The notes beneath the pieces were generated by a model, which saw only the letters and a list, made by a program, of their open reading frames with translations, was not told where the DNA came from and ran no database searches. A DNA stretch of 6,990 nucleotides from UBA5972 sp002430125 (lineage in GTDB: Bacteria; Pseudomonadota; Alphaproteobacteria; Rhodobacterales; Rhodobacteraceae), in contig CALBIC010000018.1 in the NCBI GenBank assembly GCA_937892915.1, positions 1 to 6,990 on the forward strand. Direction: 5' to 3'. Both the position numbers and the translations under genes were made by a program. Below are positions 1-5,262 of this stretch, one piece after another (positions within the stretch are counted from its first letter, which is position 1; each line of letters opens with the position of its first letter).

Positions 1-28
1 CTGGAACCTTGTCGCAGCCCTCATCGCA

Positions 29-346
29 TCAAGGTGAATGTCCACAGACCCTAGTAACAAGAATCACAGAAAAGGTAATTGTATCAATTCGATTGGTTGC
101 CCTTTTCGGCACCACATTCTCGTTTCCAGCGAAGATTCTATCGGTACCCAGTGCCATACCGGCAATAGATATAATAAGTGTAGGCGCAACGAAAAAGGCG
201 GCTGAGCGGACGAAGTCGTTCAACTCATAGTAATCGGAAAGTTTAAGACCCATAGAATAGAAAAAGAATTGATCATAGCAAAACGCATATACAACACCCA
301 ATAGTGTTGCGGTCGAAACATATTTGGTCAACTTTTCTATTTCCAA
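29..346 (-). CDS. Small hypothetical membrane protein, possibly truncated
   Basis: This is a 105-residue protein that I do not recognise. It probably starts at a TTG (346), because a GAGAAG ribosome-binding sequence lies just upstream and no in-frame ATG fits. Two hydrophobic stretches, roughly residues 10-32 and 47-66, look like membrane helices, with a charged connecting region containing DYYELNDFVRS. A third hydrophobic stretch begins near residue 88 (TITFSVIL) but breaks off into a polar tail, VTRVCGHSP, before the stop. In the next reading frame the same DNA reads LLLGSVDIHLDAM and stays open to the window edge, so a one-base frameshift or a recent truncation is possible. The gene starts 52 bp downstream of the parE stop on the same strand. 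The region has about 42% GC, clearly lower than parE, which suggests acquired or fast-evolving DNA. Confidence 0.5.
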   Translation of the reverse strand: MEIEKLTKYVSTATLLGVVYAFCYDQFFFYSMGLKLSDYYELNDFVRSAAFFVAPTLIISIAGMALGTDRIFAGNENVVPKRATNRIDTITFSVILVTRVCGHSP

Positions 347-398
347 AATTCTTCTCTTTATCGATTAAATCGTTCGAATTGTGACTGAATGCTACCCC

Positions 399-2384
399 TC
401 AAACATCCAACTCCTCCACAAACCGCGCGTTCTCGGAAATATACTGAAACCGCAGTTCCGGCTTTTTGCCCATCAGGCGCTCGACCAGATCGTCGGTTTC
501 GCCGGGTTCGTCCTCATCAATCGACACCCGGATCAGTTTGCGGGTGGCGGGGTTCATTGTGGTGTCTTTCAGGTCTTTCGCGTCCATTTCGCCCAGACCC
601 TTAAACCGGGACATGTCGATTTTTCCCTTGCCGCCCAGACCCTTGGCCAGCCAGACATCGCGTTCTGCCTCGTCCAGACAGTAAACCCGTTTCGCGCCCT
701 GCGTCAGCCGATATAAGGGCGGGCAGGCGAGGTACAGGTGGCCGCGGTCAATCATCGGGCGCATCTGGGTGAAGAAGAATGTCATCAGCAAAGCCGCGAT
801 ATGCGCACCGTCAACATCGGCGTCGGTCATGATGATGACCTTGTCATAGCGCAGGTCTTCGACGTTGAATTTGCTGCCCATGCCGACGCCGAGCGCCTGA
901 CACAAGTCACTTATCTCGTTGTTCTGGTTCATCTTATTGCTGGCAGCCCCCAGCACGTTCAGGATTTTACCGCGAAGCGGCAGCAGCGCCTGGGTCTTGC
1001 GGTCGCGCGCCATTTTGGCCGACCCACCGGCGCTGTCGCCTTCAACGATGAACAGTTCGGTGCCTTCGCGCGCGGTCGCTGAACAGTCGGTCAGCTTGCC
1101 GGGCAGGCGTAGTTTTTTGGTGGCGGTTTTACGGGCGGTTTCCTTTTCCGCCTTGCGCCGCAGCCGTTCATCAGCGCGCAGTACCATGTAATCAAGGATC
1201 GCACCGGCTGCTTTGGTGTCGGCCGCCAGCCAATTGTCAAAGTGATCGCGGACCGAGTTTTCGACCAGCCGTTGCGCCTCGACTGTGGCCAAGCGGTCCT
1301 TGGTCTGGCCGACGAATTCCGGTTCGCGGATGAAGCACGAGACCATCGCGCAGCCGCCTGACATCACGTCGTCGCGGTTGATCTGGATCGCCTTGCGGTT
1401 GTTCACCAGCTCGCCGTAAGCGCGGATGCCTTTCAGCACTGCCATCCAGAAACCGGCCTCGTGGGTGCCGCCTTCGGGGGTGGGGACTGTGTTGCAATAG
1501 CTTTGCACGAAGGCGTCGATGCTTGGGGTCCAGTTGATCGCCCATTCGACCGATCCGGCGGTGTCAGCCCCGAATTTCTCGGCGAATTGTACCTTTCCGG
1601 CGAAGGGTTTGTCGGCGTAGGTGGCGGCCCCGTGCAGGCGTTCTTTCAGGTAATCGGCCAAGCCGCCGGGGAAATGGAAAACCGCGGTTTCAGGTGTATC
1701 GTCGCCTTTGGCAAGGCATTCCGGCGCGCATTTCCAGCGGATTTCGACGCCGGAAAACAGGTAGGCTTTGGAGCGCACCATTTTCAGCATCCGCGCCGGT
1801 TTGAAGCGCAGGGTGGGGCCGAAAATCTCAGCGTCGGCGTGAAAGGTGACTTTGGTGCCACGCCGGTTGGGGGTTGGTCCCAGATTGGCGATTTTGCCTT
1901 GCGGGATGCCGCGCGAGAATTCCTGCACGTAAAGCTGTTTGTTGCGCGCCACCTCGACCCGCATATGGTCTGACAAGGCGTTGACGACCGAGGCGCCGAC
2001 GCCGTGCAAGCCGCCCGAGGTCTGGTAGGCTTTGCCGCCGAATTTGCCGCCGGAATGGAGGGTGCACAGGATAACTTCCAGGGCCGATTTGTCGGGGAAT
2101 TTCGGGTGCGGGTCCACGGGGATGCCGCGGCCGTTATCGGTGATGGTGACGGAATAATCGGCGTGAAGTTCAACCTCGATGCGGGAGGCGTGACCGGCCA
2201 CCGCCTCGTCCATCGAATTGTCCAGAACCTCGGCCACCAGATGATGCAGGGCGCGTTCATCCGTGCCGCCGATATACATGCCGGGGCGTTTGCGCACCGG
2301 TTCCAGCCCCTCAAGGACTTCGATATCGGTAGCGGTATAGGAGGCCTGACCGAGGTCTTCGGTCAAAAGGTCAGTCGCGCGCAT
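399..2384 (-). CDS. parE: DNA topoisomerase IV subunit B (ParE)
   Basis: This is the ATPase subunit of topoisomerase IV, which with ParC decatenates replicated chromosomes and relaxes supercoils using ATP. The protein has 661 residues from the chosen ATG, a normal ParE length. The N-terminal GHKL ATPase domain shows EVLDN (E52, N56), DNGRGIP (83-89) and the glycine lid GLHGVG (125-130). The transducer domain carries QTKDRL (360-365) with its ATP-contacting lysine K362. The TOPRIM domain has FIVEGDSAGG (445-454, E448) and the metal-binding DADVDGAH (521-528). The C-terminus RFQYISENARFVEELDV is typical of the family. ParE is preferred over GyrB because of the short TOPRIM region without GyrB-type insertions and the ParE-like sequence around KLRLPGKLTDCS. 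An in-frame ATG at 2462 would add 26 low-complexity residues rich in P, N and K that look like leader DNA, so 2384 is preferred. A GATATA at 2474-2479 could be a weak minus-strand -10. No frameshift or missing motif is seen. Confidence 0.93.
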   Translation of the reverse strand: MRATDLLTEDLGQASYTATDIEVLEGLEPVRKRPGMYIGGTDERALHHLVAEVLDNSMDEAVAGHASRIEVELHADYSVTITDNGRGIPVDPHPKFPDKSALEVILCTLHSGGKFGGKAYQTSGGLHGVGASVVNALSDHMRVEVARNKQLYVQEFSRGIPQGKIANLGPTPNRRGTKVTFHADAEIFGPTLRFKPARMLKMVRSKAYLFSGVEIRWKCAPECLAKGDDTPETAVFHFPGGLADYLKERLHGAATYADKPFAGKVQFAEKFGADTAGSVEWAINWTPSIDAFVQSYCNTVPTPEGGTHEAGFWMAVLKGIRAYGELVNNRKAIQINRDDVMSGGCAMVSCFIREPEFVGQTKDRLATVEAQRLVENSVRDHFDNWLAADTKAAGAILDYMVLRADERLRRKAEKETARKTATKKLRLPGKLTDCSATAREGTELFIVEGDSAGGSAKMARDRKTQALLPLRGKILNVLGAASNKMNQNNEISDLCQALGVGMGSKFNVEDLRYDKVIIMTDADVDGAHIAALLMTFFFTQMRPMIDRGHLYLACPPLYRLTQGAKRVYCLDEAERDVWLAKGLGGKGKIDMSRFKGLGEMDAKDLKDTTMNPATRKLIRVSIDEDEPGETDDLVERLMGKKPELRFQYISENARFVEELDV

Positions 2385-2498
2385 GCTCGGTTTTCGATTC
2401 TTGTTGTTGGTTGGGTGGGATATTGGCATTTTTGGGGGAAGGGGGGCAAGGGTTTGGCGCATTTTCCGGGTTTGATATACAGAGTCCCGAGCTTATTA

Positions 2499-2577
2499 AC
2501 CGGTCCGCTTGCGGCCCGGTCAGCACCCGACCTCCCCCTGGAGGGCGCTTCGCTGCCCTCCAGGTCGGGCGCTGACC
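2499..2577. repeat. Composite palindromic element, REP-like
   Basis: Two adjoining inverted repeats are visible. The first, 2499-2520, pairs ACCGG with CCGGT and CCGC with GCGG around a short TT centre, with one mismatch. The second, 2518-2577, pairs GGTCAGC with GCTGACC, then CCCGACCT (2526-2533) with AGGTCGGG (2562-2569), then GGAGGGC (2540-2546) with GCCCTCC (2555-2561), around an 8-nt loop GCTTCGCT. That gives 22 paired bases with one A/C mismatch (2525 and 2570) and a 6-nt bulge at 2534-2539. It lies upstream of both flanking genes, so it is not a terminator for either. Its size and GC-rich form resemble dispersed intergenic palindromes of the REP or REPIN kind. Whether it is repeated elsewhere in the genome cannot be seen here. 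Confidence 0.6.
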
Positions 2578-2607
2578 TTGTGCTGTTATGACATAAGTCA
2601 CCGAGAT

Positions 2608-2642
2608 CTGGCCTTATCCCCGCCCGAAACTGGCCCTATCCC
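2608..2642 (+). promoter_or_regulatory. Tandem 13-nt direct repeats upstream of tpa, candidate TauR operator
   Basis: CTGGCCTTATCCC (2608-2620) and CTGGCCCTATCCC (2630-2642) match at 12 of 13 positions and are spaced 22 nt start to start, about two helical turns. They end 119 bp before the tpa start codon. MocR-family regulators commonly bind directly repeated half-sites, and the taurine regulator TauR of Rhodobacter is, as I recall, reported to bind direct repeats beginning CTGGAC upstream of tpa. The similarity in motif, arrangement and target gene makes a TauR site plausible. This is inference, and tauR itself is not in the window. Confidence 0.5.
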
Positions 2643-2654
2643 AAACCGGGCGGG
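2619..2654. repeat. 8-bp perfect inverted repeat overlapping the direct repeats
   Basis: CCCGCCCG (2619-2626) and CGGGCGGG (2647-2654) are exact reverse complements separated by 20 nt. The left arm overlaps the end of the first CTGGCC direct repeat, and the whole second direct repeat lies in the loop. It may be a DNA operator or a chance GC-rich match. It has no T-tract and does not look like a terminator. Confidence 0.35.
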
Positions 2655-2686
2655 TGATCCAAACTCGGCTCCAGAACAGCGCCTGA

Positions 2687-2706
2687 CGGTAAGCTTGGGC
2701 TTGCCG
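2687..2706. promoter_or_regulatory. Short inverted repeat just upstream of the putative tpa -10
   Basis: CGGTAAGC and GCTTGCCG pair over 8 positions (one G-T wobble) around the loop TTGG. It sits 14 bp before the TTATAT at 2721, the place where a promoter -35 or an operator would be expected. Its role is unknown. Confidence 0.3.
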
Positions 2707-2726
2707 GGTGAAGGCGTGCGTTATAT
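2701..2726 (+). promoter_or_regulatory. Weak candidate promoter for tpa
   Basis: TTGCCG (2701-2706) and TTATAT (2721-2726) could be -35 and -10 boxes, but the 14-nt spacer is short (15 if TATATC is taken as the -10). A poor core promoter would fit a gene that depends on an activator. The start site is not established. Confidence 0.25.
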
Positions 2727-2761
2727 CAGGGGGTAGGCCCCTAAACCCTAAGGATTTGGAC

Positions 2762-4144
2762 ATGGAATCAGGTTTTTACACCAATGATCTGGAACGTGTG
2801 GTCGAAGCTGACCGCGCGCATATCTGGCATCACCTCAGCCCGCATAAGAAATACGAGACGCAAGACCCTCTGGTAATTGTCGAAGGCAAGGGCATTCATG
2901 TCTGGGACGCGCGCGGGCGCAAGTTTCTGGATGCGGTGTCGGGTGGCGTGTGGACGGTTAACGTTGGCTATGGCCGCGTCAGCATTGCGGATGCGGTGCG
3001 CGACCAGTTGGTCAAGCTGAATTATTTTGCCGGTTCGGCGGGCTCGATCCCGGGGGCGTTGTTTGCCGAAAAACTGCTGACCAAAATGCCGGGGATGAGC
3101 CGGGTTTATTATTCCAACTCGGGCTCGGAAGCCAACGAGAAGGTTTATAAGATGGTGCGCCAGATTGCGCATAAGAAATATGGCGGCAAGAAATACAAGA
3201 TCCTGTTCCGCGATCGCGATTATCACGGCACCACGATTACCACGCTGTCCACATCCGGTCAGCCCGAGCGCGCGGCGCAATACGGGCCGCTGACGCCGGG
3301 GTTTGTCGAGGTGCCGCATTGCCTTGAATATCGCAACCAGTATCCGGATGCCGAAAGTTACGGCATCGCAGCGGCGAATGCGATTGAGGATGTTATTCTG
3401 CGCGAAGGTCCGGAAACCGTGGGGGCGATTGTGCTGGAACCTGTGACAGCCGGCGGCGGCGTAATCACGCCACCCGAAGGCTATTGGCCGCGGGTGCAGG
3501 AGATCTGCAAAAAATACGACATCCTGCTGCATATCGACGAAGTGGTCTGCGGACTGGGGCGCACCGGCACGTGGTTTGGCTATCAGAATTACGACATCAA
3601 ACCTGATTTCGTGACGATGGCCAAGGGGGTTGCGTCCGGTTACGCAGCGATTTCCTGCACGGTGACCACCGAAGAGGTGTTCAACATGTTCAAGGAAAAT
3701 CCGGATGATCCAATGGATTATTTCCGCGACATCTCGACCTTTGGCGGCTGCACGGCCGGGCCTGCGGCAGGTCTGGAGAACATCCGCATTATCGAAGAGG
3801 AAGGCCTGCTTGAGAACGTGCTGACCCAAGGCGCATATTTGATGGAACGCCTGCACGGGTTGATGGACAAGCATCAGGTTGTGGGCGATGTGCGCGGCAA
3901 AGGGCTGTTTTGTGGGGCTGAACTGGTGGCGGATCGTGTCACCAAGGAACCCGCACATGAAAGCAAAGTCGCGGCTGTGGTTGCGGAATGTCTGGCGCAG
4001 GGGGTGATCATCGGCATGACCAACCGCTCGCTTGACGGGCTGAATAATACGCTGTGTCTGTCACCGGCCTATATTGTGACGCGCGGTGAAATCGACGTGA
4101 TTGTTGATGCGATTGACAATGCGCTGACCAAGGTTTTTGGCTGA
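2762..4144 (+). CDS. tpa: Taurine--pyruvate aminotransferase (class III, PLP-dependent)
   Basis: This enzyme transfers the amino group of taurine to pyruvate, giving sulfoacetaldehyde and L-alanine. It is the first step of taurine dissimilation, before cleavage by sulfoacetaldehyde acetyltransferase (Xsc). The protein has 460 residues from the ATG at 2762, the usual Tpa length. That start is chosen because AAGGA (2750-2754) precedes it by 7 nt; an upstream in-frame ATG at 2708 has no such site. Class III fold-I aminotransferase features are visible: SNSGSEANE (118-126) in the cofactor phosphate region, YHG (154-156), the aspartate of HIDEVVCGLGRTG (D259) that contacts the PLP ring nitrogen, the Schiff-base lysine K288 in TMAKGVASGY, and STFGG (325-329). 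The N-terminus FYTNDLERVVEADRAHIWHHL and the run AVSGGVWTVNVGYG closely match the Tpa proteins I know from Paracoccus and roseobacters. A related omega-amino acid transaminase remains possible, since no xsc, tauR or tauABC gene is adjacent. A hairpin terminator follows 23 bp after the stop. Confidence 0.85.
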   Translation: MESGFYTNDLERVVEADRAHIWHHLSPHKKYETQDPLVIVEGKGIHVWDARGRKFLDAVSGGVWTVNVGYGRVSIADAVRDQLVKLNYFAGSAGSIPGALFAEKLLTKMPGMSRVYYSNSGSEANEKVYKMVRQIAHKKYGGKKYKILFRDRDYHGTTITTLSTSGQPERAAQYGPLTPGFVEVPHCLEYRNQYPDAESYGIAAANAIEDVILREGPETVGAIVLEPVTAGGGVITPPEGYWPRVQEICKKYDILLHIDEVVCGLGRTGTWFGYQNYDIKPDFVTMAKGVASGYAAISCTVTTEEVFNMFKENPDDPMDYFRDISTFGGCTAGPAAGLENIRIIEEEGLLENVLTQGAYLMERLHGLMDKHQVVGDVRGKGLFCGAELVADRVTKEPAHESKVAAVVAECLAQGVIIGMTNRSLDGLNNTLCLSPAYIVTRGEIDVIVDAIDNALTKVFG

Positions 4145-4166
4145 TACCAGGCGCGTGATTTTAAAT

Positions 4167-4201
4167 GAGCGGCGGGGCAACCTGCCGCTCGTTTGCGTTT
4201 T
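4167..4201 (+). terminator. Intrinsic terminator of tpa
   Basis: A 10-bp stem, GAGCGGCGGG (4167-4176) with CCTGCCGCTC (4181-4190), closes on a GCAA tetraloop of the stable GNRA type and is followed by GTTTGCGTTTT. One pair is G-T. It lies 23 bp after the tpa stop, between convergent genes, so it may also act on transcripts from the minus-strand antitoxin gene, although the T-run on that side is poor. Confidence 0.75.
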
Positions 4202-4268
4202 GGGGCGGAATTTGAGTATTTCTGAAACTATGATGAGCTGACTAGACCTATCTCAATGCGGTGCCGGT

Positions 4269-4517
4269 TCAGGCGTGTCTTTGATAGTCAAGCACCGGCT
4301 GCGCCCGCGCATTGCTGCGTTTCAGCACAGCTAAAACCTGCGCCTTGGTGGCAAAGACCGGCTCGTCGGTGTTGACGATCTGGGCGGGTACAAAATAGCC
4401 CACGCATTTGCTGTTCTTCATGATCGCGACAGGGTGATCGCCGGCGGCCGCCAATGCTTTGTGCGGTTCGCGCATTTCGGTTATAGTGGCAATATGGGTG
4501 GTCAGGATGCGGGCCAT
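4269..4517 (-). CDS. Phd/YefM-family antitoxin (StbD-like), without adjacent toxin
   Basis: This 82-residue protein resembles the N-terminal DNA-binding domain of Phd/YefM and StbD antitoxins: MARILTTHIATITEMRE, then a basic and hydrophobic stretch with HPVAIMKNSKCVGYFVPAQIV (22 residues-class core, about 28-48) typical of the beta hairpin and helix of this fold. The C-terminal part (about 51-82) would wrap a RelE/StbE-type toxin. The start at 4517 is chosen because AAAGAG stands 7 nt before the ATG; an in-frame ATG at 4550 would add 11 residues and overlaps the promoter palindrome. Such antitoxins normally precede their toxin gene, but only 124 bp separate this stop from the convergent tpa stop and I find no toxin-like frame there, nor on the upstream side. 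It may be a relic, an antitoxin acting on a distant toxin, or a stand-alone regulator. The family call is fairly sure; its function is open. Confidence 0.7.
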   Translation of the reverse strand: MARILTTHIATITEMREPHKALAAAGDHPVAIMKNSKCVGYFVPAQIVNTDEPVFATKAQVLAVLKRSNARAQPVLDYQRHA

Positions 4518-4544
4518 GGTGCGCTCTTTTAAATTTAGATTAAA

Positions 4545-4589
4545 ATACATACTTCCATGTATATTCAGAAATTTCTAGCCTGCCGTCAA
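4545..4589 (-). promoter_or_regulatory. Antitoxin promoter with palindromic operator candidate
   Basis: ATACAT (4545-4550) and ATGTAT (4557-4562) form a perfect 6-bp inverted repeat with a 6-nt spacer in AT-rich DNA. On the minus strand a TTGACG (4584-4589) could be the -35, with AATATA or TATACA (within 4558-4565) as the -10, though the spacer of 18-20 nt is long. The palindrome overlaps the -10. Phd/YefM antitoxins often repress their own promoters through short palindromes, so autoregulation is a reasonable guess. The same DNA lies upstream of the plus-strand methyltransferase gene and could affect it too. Confidence 0.4.
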
Positions 4590-4608
4590 AACAGTGGAGT
4601 ACGCCAAG

Positions 4609-5208
4609 ATGAACATGTGGAATGACCGATATGCCCAGCCGGGTTTCTTGTTTGGCACCGATCCGGCGCGGTTTTTGAGCGATCAAAAGGCCTATCTGAA
4701 ACGCGGCCAAAAGGCGTTGGCGATTGCTGATGGTGAAGGGCGTAATTCGGTTTATATGGCAGAAAAAGGCATGATCGTGACGGCGCAGGATGGGTCCGAA
4801 ATGGCCATCGACAAGGCGCGCGGCCTGGCGGCGGGGCGGGGTGCCAAGGTTGATTATCAATTGGCGGACCTTAAGGACTGGAATTGGCAGCCGGGGGAAT
4901 ACGATCTTGCGGTGGCGATTTTCATTCAGTTTGCCGGGCCGGATTTTCGCGATCAGATTTTCACGGGGCTTAAGAAGACCCTGAAAAAAGGCGGTATTTT
5001 ACTACTGCACGGCTATCAGCCCAAGCAGATCGCTTATGGTACTGGCGGTCCATCCGTGGCTGAAAACCTGTATACGACAGACCAGTTGGCCGAGGCGTTT
5101 GGCGATATGGAAATCCTGCGGTTGGAAGCTTATGACCGCGAGGTTCAGGAAGGGCGCGGGCATTCCGGCATGTCAGCGCTGATCGATCTGGTGGCACGGA
5201 AAATCTGA
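4609..5208 (+). CDS. Class I SAM-dependent methyltransferase
   Basis: This 199-residue cytoplasmic protein has a Rossmann-type methyltransferase fold. The SAM-binding motif I is seen at about 36-54 (ALAIADGEGRNSVYMAEKG), an acidic residue at the end of strand beta-2 in VTAQDGSE (57-64), a motif near LADLKDWNW (85-93), and the post-motif strand DLAVAIFIQFAGP (99-111). GGILLLHGYQP (128-138) matches the motif III region. The whole resembles the small TehB-like and thiopurine-methyltransferase-like families, whose substrates include tellurite and small thiols, but the substrate cannot be read from the sequence. ATG 4609 is preferred because GGAG (4596-4599) lies 9 nt upstream; an upstream GTG (4594) and a second ATG (4615) are alternatives. 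The gene is divergent from the antitoxin across 91 bp and is followed 54 bp later by a MATE pump on the same strand, so the two may be cotranscribed. Confidence 0.8.
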   Translation: MNMWNDRYAQPGFLFGTDPARFLSDQKAYLKRGQKALAIADGEGRNSVYMAEKGMIVTAQDGSEMAIDKARGLAAGRGAKVDYQLADLKDWNWQPGEYDLAVAIFIQFAGPDFRDQIFTGLKKTLKKGGILLLHGYQPKQIAYGTGGPSVAENLYTTDQLAEAFGDMEILRLEAYDREVQEGRGHSGMSALIDLVARKI

Positions 5209-5262
5209 GGCCCTGTGCAATTCGTGATTGCGGCCTGCCTGCGCGTGGCCTAATCCACTGGA

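Larger units (their letters stand above)
2385..2761. other. Divergent intergenic region between parE and tpa
   Basis: This 377-bp stretch separates two divergently transcribed genes and should contain both promoters. I see no convincing gene in it: open frames crossing it on either strand are low-complexity and are shaped by the palindromes. From left to right it holds a C/A-rich parE leader, a hairpin (2499-2520), a long imperfect palindrome (2518-2577), a small TTATG-A-CATAA palindrome (2586-2596), a 13-nt direct repeat pair (2608-2642), an 8-bp inverted repeat (2619-2626 with 2647-2654), a second hairpin (2687-2706) and a possible tpa -10 (2721-2726). Confidence 0.8.

Noticed and set aside
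399..2384. GyrB instead of ParE
   Set aside because: Length, the transducer and TOPRIM-proximal sequences and the C-terminal end fit ParE better; GyrB would usually be longer in this group.
2385..2462. N-terminal 26-residue extension of ParE from ATG 2462
   Set aside because: The added residues are low in complexity, and the sequence from residue 27 onward has the normal ParE N-terminus and length.
2004..2591. 195-codon plus-strand frame overlapping the start of parE and the intergenic palindrome
   Set aside because: It lies mostly antisense to the ParE ATPase domain and its end translates the palindrome. No ribosome-binding site or family resemblance is seen.
2371..2601. 76-codon minus-strand frame across the parE leader
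   Set aside because: The translation is low-complexity and includes the palindromic repeat. It overlaps the parE start out of frame and looks like an artefact of the repeat.
2768..3958. Long open frame on the minus strand inside tpa (396 codons)
   Set aside because: It is antisense to a gene with clear aminotransferase motifs. Its translation is rich in H, R and A without domain motifs, as expected from the shadow of a high-GC gene.
4202..4268. Possible toxin gene remnant downstream of the antitoxin
   Set aside because: Reading this segment on the minus strand gives short frames with stops and no RelE-like or Doc-like residues.
5217..5231. Terminator between the methyltransferase and MATE genes
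   Set aside because: GCAAT-TCGTG-ATTGC is only a 5-bp stem with no T-run after it, too weak to call.
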